From Mesorhizobium sp. SARCC-RB16n (GTDB lineage: Bacteria > Pseudomonadota > Alphaproteobacteria > Rhizobiales > Rhizobiaceae): DNA of 64,000 nt. Below are positions 57,414 through 64,000 of this stretch, one piece after another. A model generated the notes under the pieces. It was not told the origin of the DNA. It saw only the letters and a list, made by a program, of their open reading frames with translations, and ran no database searches. The stretch lies in assembly GCF_008520305.1 (NCBI RefSeq), contig NZ_ML703266.1, forward strand, positions 173,542-237,541. The letters run 5' to 3'. Both the position numbers and the translations under genes were made by a program. The first letter of the stretch is position 1. Each line of letters opens with the position of its first letter.

Positions 57414-57980
57414 TCAATTCTTCTTCTTGTTGAGGAAACTCCAGGGCGAGTTCACCGGCAATACGACGGAGTCCGGAACCGTGTCGACGCCCACGACATC
57501 GGCTTTGCGCACGGCATAGCCGGACTGGATGACGCTGACGCCGTCGAGAATGAACAACTGGCTTTTCTCCATGTCCGGCTTCAGGGCGCCGGTCACGGCG
57601 ACTGGCTGGTAGGCTTCCGACATCTTGTAAGGATGAGCTGGCGTGACCAGCACGATCTGGTTGGGGGGAGGCGTCGGCATGTGGCTGCACGCACCTGTCC
57701 ACGGCACCAGCAGGAACTGGTAGACGAGGTCGCCGTCGCGATCGACCGGCAATGCATAGCCGGCTAACTGTATCGTCCTATCCTGCAAATTGACCGACAG
57801 CGTCTCGCCATGATCGGGCAGTTTTGCCGCGATCATCGGCAAGCCGGCGTCTTCGGCGACCGCCTGTGTGGCCGGGCGCAGATCTTTCCAGAGTATGTGA
57901 GCGGTCTCGGCCGAAGCACCTGCGGCAAAGGACACAAACAAGGCACCGGCGAGCGCTGCGGTCTTGAAATGGCTGCTCAT
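57414..57980 (-). CDS. DUF3299 domain-containing exported protein
   Basis: A 188-residue periplasmic protein. A signal peptide (SSHFKTAALAGALFVSFAAG then ASA) is followed by the DUF3299 core (PF11736): LAGYALPVDRDGDLVYQFLL, then VPWTGACSHMPTPPPNQIVL. The family is annotated in links to envelope or metal-related operons, but no function is established. I chose the ATG at 57980, which gives a normal signal peptide. It lies about 50 bases downstream of the AlkD-like gene on the same strand. Confidence 0.9.
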   Translation of the reverse strand: MSSHFKTAALAGALFVSFAAGASAETAHILWKDLRPATQAVAEDAGLPMIAAKLPDHGETLSVNLQDRTIQLAGYALPVDRDGDLVYQFLLVPWTGACSHMPTPPPNQIVLVTPAHPYKMSEAYQPVAVTGALKPDMEKSQLFILDGVSVIQSGYAVRKADVVGVDTVPDSVVLPVNSPWSFLNKKKN

Positions 57981-58032
57981 TGGCCGCTTCCCTTTGGCCG
58001 GAGTAAAGACGCTGCTCCCAGCCAGGTCAACG

Positions 58033-58797
58033 TCAGGGGCGCATCCCATGTTGGCGAGAACCGGCCATGTCGGTCTTATGGATGCCGACAGTCTCAGCTT
58101 TCCTGGCGGCGATCCGTTTCAGCGTCTTGGCATCGGTCAATTCCTTGACAGCATCCTTGCCGATCCAGTGCGCCGTCTTGTCGTGCGATGCCGCCAGTCT
58201 TTGCGCCAGCGCAAGGGCGGGAGCATGCAGCGCCAGCGACCGTTTGCCGATTTGCCGCAATGCCCAGTTCACCGCCTTTCTGACGAAATTGCGCGGATCG
58301 CCGGCATGCGCCTCGATCAGCGGCAGACAGGCAAGAAAAGTCGCGTCCGGGTCCGTCTTCAGATGCACCGCGCTCCAAGCCAGCATGGCAAAGGCGGTGC
58401 GGCGGACGAACTCGCGATCGTCCTCGGCGAACTCCTCGATCAGCTCGCGCCAGAACGATGTTGCGGCGAACAGATCCGCGACACTGTCGACGATCTCCCA
58501 GGAATCGAAATCGCCGGCCCAGCGCCGGCACTGTTCGATGGTGATCTTCTTCGGCTCTCCGGTGAACGCCGCCAGCAACCGCGCCTCGCGAACGCCGCTG
58601 TCCCACAGCGCCAGGGAACGCTCATGACTGCGCTTAACCTTGCGCGCCAACGGCCGCAAATCGGAATTGCCGACGCCGAGCGCGGCCGCGGTGTTGATGC
58701 CGAACCGCGCCATTCCGGCGCGATTTTCCTCGGTTCCGATCGAGCGCAGATGGGCGATGATCTCCTGCGCGGTCCAGTCTGGAGCGGGCAGGGACAT
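58033..58797 (-). CDS. DNA alkylation repair protein (AlkD-like HEAT repeats)
   Basis: A 254-residue all-helical protein of the AlkD/DNA alkylation repair family (PF08713), which removes cationic alkylpurines without base flipping. EENRAGMARFGINTAAALGV, the LALWDSGVREARLLAA repeat and the WEIVDSVADLF block are typical; Trp and Asp residues of the DNA-facing groove appear to be kept. It lies six bases after the upstream dehydrogenase gene on the minus strand. Confidence 0.9.
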   Translation of the reverse strand: MSLPAPDWTAQEIIAHLRSIGTEENRAGMARFGINTAAALGVGNSDLRPLARKVKRSHERSLALWDSGVREARLLAAFTGEPKKITIEQCRRWAGDFDSWEIVDSVADLFAATSFWRELIEEFAEDDREFVRRTAFAMLAWSAVHLKTDPDATFLACLPLIEAHAGDPRNFVRKAVNWALRQIGKRSLALHAPALALAQRLAASHDKTAHWIGKDAVKELTDAKTLKRIAARKAETVGIHKTDMAGSRQHGMRP

Positions 58798-58803
58798 GGT
58801 GTG

Positions 58804-59673
58804 CTACTTCTCCAGTCGGGCCAGCAACGAGGACGTGTCCCAGCGCTTGCCGCCCATTGCCTGCACGTCCTTGTAGAACTGGTCGACAAGCGCGGTCACC
58901 GGCAGCTTGGCGCCATTGCGGTCGGCCTCCGCCAAGCAGATGCCAAGGTCCTTGCGCATCCAGTCGACAGCGAAACCAAAATCATATTTGCCGGCATTCA
59001 TGGTCTTGTGCCGGTTTTCCATCTGCCAGGAGCCGGCCGCACCCTTGGAAATCACCTCGATGACTTTCTCGATGTCGAGCCCGGCCTTCTTGCCGAAATG
59101 AATGCCTTCCGAAAGTCCCTGCACCAGTCCGGCGATGCAGATCTGGTTGATCATCTTGGTAAGCTGGCCGGCGCCCGCGGATCCCATCAACCCGACCATG
59201 CGGGCATAGGCGTCGATGACCGGCCTGGCTTTGTCGAAGGCAGCCTCATCGCCGCCGACCATGACCGTCAGCACGCCGTTCTCGGCGCCGGCCTGGCCAC
59301 CGGAGACCGGCGCGTCGAGAAATGAGAACCCGCCCGATTGCGCGGCTTCCGCCAGTTCGCGCGCGACTTCAGCCGAGGCCGTGGTGTTGTCGATGAAGAT
59401 CGAGCCTTTCTTCATCGCCTTGAAGGCGCCTTCGGGCCCTGTGGTTACCGAGCGCAAATCGTCGTCGTTGCCGACACAGGAAAAGACGAAGTCCTTGCCC
59501 TCGGCGGCCTGTGCCGGCGTCGCTGCAAGACTGCCGCCATGTTGAGCGACCCATTGTTCGGCTTTGGCGCTTGTGCGGTTGTAAACGGTGACGTCGTGGC
59601 CGCCCTTGTTCTTCAGGTGTCCGGCCATGGGATAGCCCATGACGCCAAGACCGAGAAATGCGACCGATGCCAT
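58804..59673 (-). CDS. Beta-hydroxyacid dehydrogenase (3-hydroxyisobutyrate dehydrogenase family)
   Basis: A 289-residue NAD(P)-dependent enzyme. The Rossmann start VAFLGLGVMGYPMAGHL, the substrate block FLDAPVSGGQAGAENG and the catalytic Lys region GQLTKMINQICIAGL are conserved. The substrate could be 3-hydroxyisobutyrate, tartronate semialdehyde or glyoxylate-related. It heads a short unit with the AlkD-like gene on the minus strand. The polar amino-acid transporter genes lie upstream on the same strand, about 125 bases away. Confidence 0.92.
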   Translation of the reverse strand: MASVAFLGLGVMGYPMAGHLKNKGGHDVTVYNRTSAKAEQWVAQHGGSLAATPAQAAEGKDFVFSCVGNDDDLRSVTTGPEGAFKAMKKGSIFIDNTTASAEVARELAEAAQSGGFSFLDAPVSGGQAGAENGVLTVMVGGDEAAFDKARPVIDAYARMVGLMGSAGAGQLTKMINQICIAGLVQGLSEGIHFGKKAGLDIEKVIEVISKGAAGSWQMENRHKTMNAGKYDFGFAVDWMRKDLGICLAEADRNGAKLPVTALVDQFYKDVQAMGGKRWDTSSLLARLEK

Positions 59674-59796
59674 GCCTTGTCCTTCCGGCGAAACGAGATT
59701 TCAGTTGCGGAAGCTCTAGGCCATGCGACGAATTCGTCAAGGCGTGCACCGCCGCATCGACTGGTACAGGCCGATCAGGAACGGTTCGACGACGCG

Positions 59797-60621
59797 TCAG
59801 CGATGTAGATGGATCGTGATCCGGCGCTCGATCCATTCAACGCCATGGCGCAGGATTTCGACCATCACCAGATAGACGATTGCGACCCAGACATAGGCCT
59901 GGAAGTCGAAGGATTTGGCGTAGGCGAGCTTCGCATTGCCCATCAGGTCATAGACCGTGATGATGGCGACTATGGCCGAAGCCTTGATCATCAGAACCAG
60001 TTCGTTGCCGTAGGGCCGCAACGCCACGATGAACGCCTGCGGCAGGACAACCTTGCGCAGCGTCTGCAGCTTGTGCAGGCCGAGCGAGGCGGCTCCTTCC
60101 CATTGGCCCCTGGGCACGCTTTCGATGGCGCCGCGCAGGATCTCGGCCTGATAGGCGGCGGTGTTGAGCGCGAAGGCAAAGACGCCGCAGTTGAAGGCTT
60201 CGCGGAAGAACCACCACAGCCCGACGGACTCGAGCTGCAGCCGGAAAGAGCCCAAGCCATAGTAGACGAGGTAGACCTGGACCAGCAGTGGCGTGCCGCG
60301 GAAGAAATAGACGTAGCAATAGGCAAGGCCGGACAAGAGCCGGTTCTTCGACATGCGGCCATAGGTGACGGGCAGCGAAAAGAGCGCACCGGCCACCATC
60401 GAAATCGCAACGAGCGACAGCGTGGTCCACAGGCCCTGCAGATAGGCTGGCGCATATCTGGCAAAGAACTCGCCATTCCAGGCATAGACGAGATAGGCGA
60501 GGATACCGAGGCCGAAGAGAATCCAGAGGCCGACCAGCGCGTACCCGATGATACGGGTGCGCGGCCAGCCGCGCGCCCGCGGCGGCGGCCGTTCAACGGA
60601 GATGGCTTGGCTGACGCTCAT
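59797..60621 (-). CDS. Polar amino-acid ABC transporter permease (second)
   Basis: A 274-residue inner-membrane permease of the HisM/GlnP type (His/Glu/Gln/Arg/opine family). An extended N-terminus with one helix (about 25-48) precedes the typical core: YLQGLWTTLSLVAISMVAGA, FFRGTPLLVQVYLVYYGLG and the EAA loop near GAASLGLHKLQTLRKVVLPQ. The start overlaps the stop of the other permease by four bases. The cognate ATPase is not adjacent. Confidence 0.92.
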   Translation of the reverse strand: MSVSQAISVERPPPRARGWPRTRIIGYALVGLWILFGLGILAYLVYAWNGEFFARYAPAYLQGLWTTLSLVAISMVAGALFSLPVTYGRMSKNRLLSGLAYCYVYFFRGTPLLVQVYLVYYGLGSFRLQLESVGLWWFFREAFNCGVFAFALNTAAYQAEILRGAIESVPRGQWEGAASLGLHKLQTLRKVVLPQAFIVALRPYGNELVLMIKASAIVAIITVYDLMGNAKLAYAKSFDFQAYVWVAIVYLVMVEILRHGVEWIERRITIHLHR

Positions 60622-61334
60622 CGTGCCTCCCTCCGTCCCAGCGAGCGCAAGATGAACCCGGTCGCGATCGATGACAGGATCGCCAGAACGAGGAAAACCA
60701 GCGCGGCCACGCTGTAGAACAGAAATGCGTGTTTCGTGACACGCGCGGCCACGCCAGCATTGCGCAAGGTTTCGGCGAGGTTGACGACCGAGACCAGGGC
60801 GGTGTCCTTGAGCAGGCTGAGCCAGCAATTCTCGAGGCCGGGAAAGGCGATGCGCAGCAGCTGAGGCAGGATCACCTTGCGCATGGTCAGCCACGTCGAC
60901 AAGCCGATCGCATAGCCGCCCTCATACTGGCCCTTGGGAATGGCGCGAAAGGCGGAAAGAAACACCTCGCTGGCATAGGAAGAAAAGATCAGCGACAGCA
61001 CGATCATGCCGGCGATGAAGCTGTCGACGTCGATGGTCGCCTCGGGCTTGAAAAGGCGGATGACGTATTGCAGCAGGATGGGCATGCCGAAGAAGAACAG
61101 GAACAGCGTCACCAGTTCCGGCAGGCCGCGAAACACGGTGGTGTAGATGTTGGCGGCCACCCGCAGCGACGGTTCTTCGGATTGCTTGGCCCAGGCGACG
61201 AAAAAGCCGATCGTCAGACCGATCGGCAGCGTTGCAAGGGCAAGCGCGATGGTGACCAACGCGCCATAGGCAATATCGTCACTCCAGCCCTCCGGTCCCC
61301 AACTGAGCAGTGTCCATATGCTTTGGGCTGGCAT
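60618..61334 (-). CDS. Polar amino-acid ABC transporter permease (first)
   Basis: A 238-residue permease of the HisQ/ArtQ type that pairs with the next gene. The core AYGALVTIALALATLPIGLT, TVFRGLPELVTLFLFFFGMP and the EAA loop GGYAIGLSTWLTMRKVILPQ are present. It follows the binding-protein gene by about 73 bases, with a perfect hairpin between. Confidence 0.93.
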   Translation of the reverse strand: MPAQSIWTLLSWGPEGWSDDIAYGALVTIALALATLPIGLTIGFFVAWAKQSEEPSLRVAANIYTTVFRGLPELVTLFLFFFGMPILLQYVIRLFKPEATIDVDSFIAGMIVLSLIFSSYASEVFLSAFRAIPKGQYEGGYAIGLSTWLTMRKVILPQLLRIAFPGLENCWLSLLKDTALVSVVNLAETLRNAGVAARVTKHAFLFYSVAALVFLVLAILSSIATGFILRSLGRREAR

Positions 61335-61369
61335 TGATTGGTCTTATCCCCACGGCGCTCCTGAGATGA

Positions 61370-61396
61370 AAGGCGGCAGGAGACCCCTGCCGCCTT
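61370..61396 (-). terminator. Hairpin between the binding-protein gene and permease genes
   Basis: AAGGCGGCAGG (61370-61380) pairs exactly with CCTGCCGCCTT (61386-61396) over five bases. On the minus strand it lies 11 bases after the binding-protein stop and is followed by CATCTCAGG, so there is little T-run. It has the same place in the operon as the hairpin at 29507-29534. Confidence 0.65.
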
Positions 61397-61407
61397 GGCA
61401 ATGATTA

Positions 61408-62193
61408 TCAGGACTCGGCGCCGTAGACGTCGAACTTGAAGTACTTGTCGTTGATTTCCTTATATTTTCCGTTGGCGCGGATGGCGTCTATGGCGGAATT
61501 CAGCTTGTTGACCAGGTCGGTATCGCCCTTTCGAACGGCGATGCCGGCGCCGGGTCCGAAGATTTCGACCGGTTGCGGCGAAGGCTGGCCGAGAATCTTG
61601 CAGCAGGCGCCGTCAGGCGAATCGAGCCACTGCTGCAGCACGACGATATCATCCTCGATGGCGTCGAGACGGCCATTGGCAAGATCTGCCTGCTCCTCGG
61701 GGCTGCTCGGATAGCCCTTGACGGTGCTGTCGGTATAGGTCTTCGAGGCATAGTTGAAATGCGTCGTCGTGGTGGCCACACCGATGGTCTTGCCGGCGAG
61801 GTCTTCCTTGGTCACACCCTTGAGCGGCGAATCCTTCGGCACGGCGATCGCCGACGGCGTGTTGTAGTATTTGTGCGAGAAGTCGACCTTCTCCTTCCTC
61901 TCCGGCGTGATCGACATCGAGGCGACGATCGCGTCGAACTTGCCGGCCTGAAGTGCGGGAATGATGCCGTCCCAGTCCTGGGCGACGAAGGTGCACTTGA
62001 CCTTCATTTCATCGCAAAGCGCCTTGGCGATGTCGATGTCGAAGCCGACAAGTTGGCCATCGGCAGTGAGGTTGTTGAACGGGGGGTAGGCGCCTTCTGT
62101 GCCGATCCGCAGGGTCTTTTCCTGGGCCTGGGCTACGCCGAGCGTCAGCAGCGCAGCCGATGCGGCGAGCGCGATACGCAGTGCAATACGCAT
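61408..62193 (-). CDS. Polar amino-acid ABC transporter substrate-binding protein
   Basis: A 261-residue periplasmic protein of the SBP_bac_3 family (lysine/arginine/ornithine/histidine/opine type). The signal peptide (MRIALRIALAASAALLTLGV then AQA) is clear. LRIGTEGAYPPFNNL, GFDIDIAKALCDEM and AIVASMSITPERKEKVDFS are the ligand-binding blocks. It is the first gene of the transporter unit; a GAGAGGA ribosome-binding site precedes it. The exact ligand cannot be told. Confidence 0.94.
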   Translation of the reverse strand: MRIALRIALAASAALLTLGVAQAQEKTLRIGTEGAYPPFNNLTADGQLVGFDIDIAKALCDEMKVKCTFVAQDWDGIIPALQAGKFDAIVASMSITPERKEKVDFSHKYYNTPSAIAVPKDSPLKGVTKEDLAGKTIGVATTTTHFNYASKTYTDSTVKGYPSSPEEQADLANGRLDAIEDDIVVLQQWLDSPDGACCKILGQPSPQPVEIFGPGAGIAVRKGDTDLVNKLNSAIDAIRANGKYKEINDKYFKFDVYGAES

Positions 62194-62351
62194 GATAGTC
62201 CTCTCTTTATGGTCCCGGCCGTCGTTCCGAAACGGCTCTGTGGGGCGGTGCTTTTGACCGCCCGCTGGGCCGATACTCCCACTCTTTCCAAGAAAAAAGC
62301 AACTGCAAAACCGCCAAAATCGGTAATGGGCTTCTGCCGTTACGTTACTTC

Positions 62352-62861
62352 TCAAGCAACGAGGCCGGTCGTTCGCTCGATGAAGTCGACTATGGATTTT
62401 GCGTCGTCGAGGTCGAAAACCGGCAGGCTTTGGTCGGTGATGGCGAAATCCGCGGCGACGGCGACAATATTGGGATCACTTGCCGAAAGCGGTGTCTGGT
62501 CCTTCGCTTGAAGCCGCCTCGTTTCGATCTTGCGGTGGGGTTCGCGCTTGTAGCCTTCTACCAGCACGATGTCGCATGGGGCGAGCCGCGAGAGGATGGC
62601 GTCCAGCGGCGGCTCTTGCTCGCCACGCAACTCGTGCATCAACGCCCAACGATTGCCGGACACGATCGCAACCTCGGTGGCGCCGGCCTGCCGGTGGCGG
62701 AAGCTGTCCGCGCCCGGCTTGTCGATGTCGAAATCATGATGGGCATGTTTGACCGTCGAGACCTTCCAGCCGCGCCGCACGAGCTCGGCGACCAGCCTCT
62801 CGGTTAGCGTGGTCTTGCCGGAGTTTTTCCAGCCGGTGATGCCGAAGACGCGTCTGTTCAT
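62352..62861 (-). CDS. mobB: Molybdopterin-guanine dinucleotide biosynthesis protein MobB
   Basis: A 169-residue GTP-binding protein that assists MobA in making the guanine dinucleotide form of molybdenum cofactor. The P-loop GWKNSGKTTL near residue 10, the VSTVKHAHHDFDIDKPGADS block and DIVLVEGYKREPHRKIE are typical. Its start overlaps the mobA stop by four bases. The cofactor genes moaC-moeA are about 25 kb away. Confidence 0.95.
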   Translation of the reverse strand: MNRRVFGITGWKNSGKTTLTERLVAELVRRGWKVSTVKHAHHDFDIDKPGADSFRHRQAGATEVAIVSGNRWALMHELRGEQEPPLDAILSRLAPCDIVLVEGYKREPHRKIETRRLQAKDQTPLSASDPNIVAVAADFAITDQSLPVFDLDDAKSIVDFIERTTGLVA

Positions 62862-63490
62862 GATGTCATGCTCTGCAACAGGTGTTCGGCATGAGCAAGA
62901 TCGTCCGGCAAATTGATATTGAAGAAAGGATCGATGGGTTGCCCTGCCGATTGCAGGACCGGGAATTCCACCTCGACATGACCGTGGCGCTCGATGAAGG
63001 CCGAAACCCGCTTGTTGTCCTCATCGACCAGGAAATGCCGCAAGGCTTCGCGGCATCCGACCGGCCATAGCGCGAAGGTCGGGTGCCGCCTGCCTGCCGA
63101 CAAAGCGACTGCGATCGAACCGGAACGTTCACCTACTGCCGCCGCTAGACGATCGACGAGCTCCAGCGGCAGGAAAGGCGTATCGCCAGCAGCGGTGACG
63201 ATCGCCGTGCAAGGCGTGCCGGCAGCGGCCCATTCCAGGCCGGTGAGAATTCCGGCAAGTGGTCCGGCATAGCCTTCGACGGTATCGGCGAGCACCGGCA
63301 GCCCGAAACGGGCAAACCGTGCTGGGTCACCGTTGGCGCTAAGCGCCACGGTCTCGAACTGCGGACCAAATCGCGACAGGATCTGGTCGAGCACACAGCC
63401 GTCCCCAAGCGGCAACAGGCTTTTGTCGCCACCGCCCATCCGACTCGATTGGCCGCCCGCCAGAATGATCCCCGTGATATCCCGCTTCAT
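62858..63490 (-). CDS. mobA: Molybdenum cofactor guanylyltransferase MobA
   Basis: A 210-residue nucleotidyltransferase that joins GMP to molybdopterin cofactor. The signature LAGGQSSRMGGGDKSLLPLG binds GTP, and GYAGPLAGILTGLEWA and the DTPFLP metal region follow. It is first in the mobA-mobB pair. A short gap separates it from the EamA transporter gene on the same strand. Confidence 0.95.
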   Translation of the reverse strand: MKRDITGIILAGGQSSRMGGGDKSLLPLGDGCVLDQILSRFGPQFETVALSANGDPARFARFGLPVLADTVEGYAGPLAGILTGLEWAAAGTPCTAIVTAAGDTPFLPLELVDRLAAAVGERSGSIAVALSAGRRHPTFALWPVGCREALRHFLVDEDNKRVSAFIERHGHVEVEFPVLQSAGQPIDPFFNINLPDDLAHAEHLLQSMTS

Positions 63491-63541
63491 ACCACCCAGC
63501 CTGTACGCCAGCCGCGGGAAATCGCAAGCGACTTCAAGGGA

Positions 63542-64000
63542 CTAGATTCCATCCGGCGCCATGGCCGGCCTCGTGCTTTCGGCGACGATCCTTCGCCGAC
63601 CGACGACGCGCTCGCGATAAAGCGTATAGAGGCCGGAGCCGACGACTATTGCTGCGCCGGCGATCATCGGCATGTCCGGTATGTCACCGAAGATGATCAG
63701 GCCAAGCAGTATCGACCAGAGGAGCGCCGTATAGCGGAACGGCGCGATGAAGGAGATCTCGCCCGAACGCATCGCCATGATGATGAATTGATAGCCGATC
63801 AGCACGAGCACTGCCGCCAGCGCCAGCAGCGCCGTGCTTTTGCCGGTCATCGGTGTCCAGCCGCCCATCGGCGTCAACAGAAACGCGCCGACAACAGTCA
63901 TGGCAAGCGCGGTGGCGGTCGAGACCAGCATCGTCGGGATGGCCTGGGGGATGCGCTTGGTGGCGAGGTCCCGCGCCGTGCAGCACGTGACGGATACTAG
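63542..64000 (-). CDS. EamA/DMT-superfamily transporter, cut by the window edge
   Basis: The 152 residues seen are the C-terminal half of a drug/metabolite transporter with two EamA domains. DLATKRIPQAIPTMLVSTAT opens the second domain, followed by helices in LALAAVLVLIGYQFIIMAMR, APFRYTALLWSILLGLIIFG and IAGAAIVVGSGLYTLY. The start lies beyond 64000. The substrate is unknown. Confidence 0.9.
   Translation of the reverse strand, partial: LVSVTCCTARDLATKRIPQAIPTMLVSTATALAMTVVGAFLLTPMGGWTPMTGKSTALLALAAVLVLIGYQFIIMAMRSGEISFIAPFRYTALLWSILLGLIIFGDIPDMPMIAGAAIVVGSGLYTLYRERVVGRRRIVAESTRPAMAPDGI

Overview
The window looks like a chromosome segment of a Mesorhizobium-type alphaproteobacterium (Rhizobiales, Phyllobacteriaceae). 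The base composition is GC-rich. The order of housekeeping genes is alphaproteobacterial: rpsB-tsf-pyrH-frr-uppS-cdsA-rseP-bamA-lpxD-fabZ-lpxA-lpxI-lpxB, then gltA-gltX-comEC-lexA, and moeA-moaC-trpC-trpD-ppiD next to tpiA-secG-pyrG. Regulatory sites fit the group: a GTTC-N7-GTTC SOS box at lexA, a CTTGCG-N17-CTATAT promoter at rpsB, and a GGAAC-N16-CGTT (EcfG-type) promoter. The genus is an inference from this pattern. No rRNA, tRNA, CRISPR array, prophage or insertion sequence was recognised.

Layout. 1-4.7 kb: a HIT protein, a FemAB-like acyltransferase, a glycerophosphodiesterase/RidA pair, EipB and a DUF4031 protein. 4.7-21 kb: translation, UMP kinase, undecaprenyl-phosphate and phospholipid synthesis, outer-membrane assembly and lipid A genes, interrupted after tsf by a LysR/NTF2-like/aldo-keto reductase module. 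21-27.2 kb: gltA, gltX, comEC, lexA. 27.3-36.2 kb: a tryptophan module with a GntR regulator, a TrpXYZ-like ABC transporter, kynU, kynA, an anthranilate-CoA ligase and an alpha/beta-hydrolase kynurenine formamidase. 36.2-41.6 kb: moeA, moaC, trpC, trpD, ppiD. 41.7-46.9 kb: tpiA, secG, an L,D-transpeptidase, pyrG and a DUF1697 protein. 46.9-54.9 kb: an NCS1 permease, a DUF982 protein, a decayed SnoaL-like gene, dusA, an aspartic protease, DUF1289, cobT, an acetyltransferase and a sensor kinase. 54.9-64 kb: a membrane-anchored nuclease, a GST, a UDG-family protein, Lrp, a DUF3299 protein, an AlkD-like glycosylase, a beta-hydroxyacid dehydrogenase, a polar amino-acid ABC transporter, mobB-mobA and a cut EamA transporter.

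How the parts work together. The 4.7-21 kb block couples protein and nucleotide synthesis to envelope growth. The 27.3-36.2 kb module would import tryptophan or a relative and convert it to anthraniloyl-CoA. Its regulator and transporter share an intergenic region in which two near-identical ATTATATATAAT elements each cover the -10 box of one of two face-to-face promoters. The module lies where I expect lexA and moeA to be neighbours in related genomes, so it looks like an accessory insertion, right beside genes that consume anthranilate for tryptophan synthesis.

Most of the window is ordinary core genome and I see no wholly new system. The best items for a second look are the GntR operator/promoter layout with its tryptophan module, two hairpin repeats of different sequence but the same architecture, the EcfG-type promoter of the DUF982 gene, and strong hairpins just after the binding-protein genes of both ABC operons.
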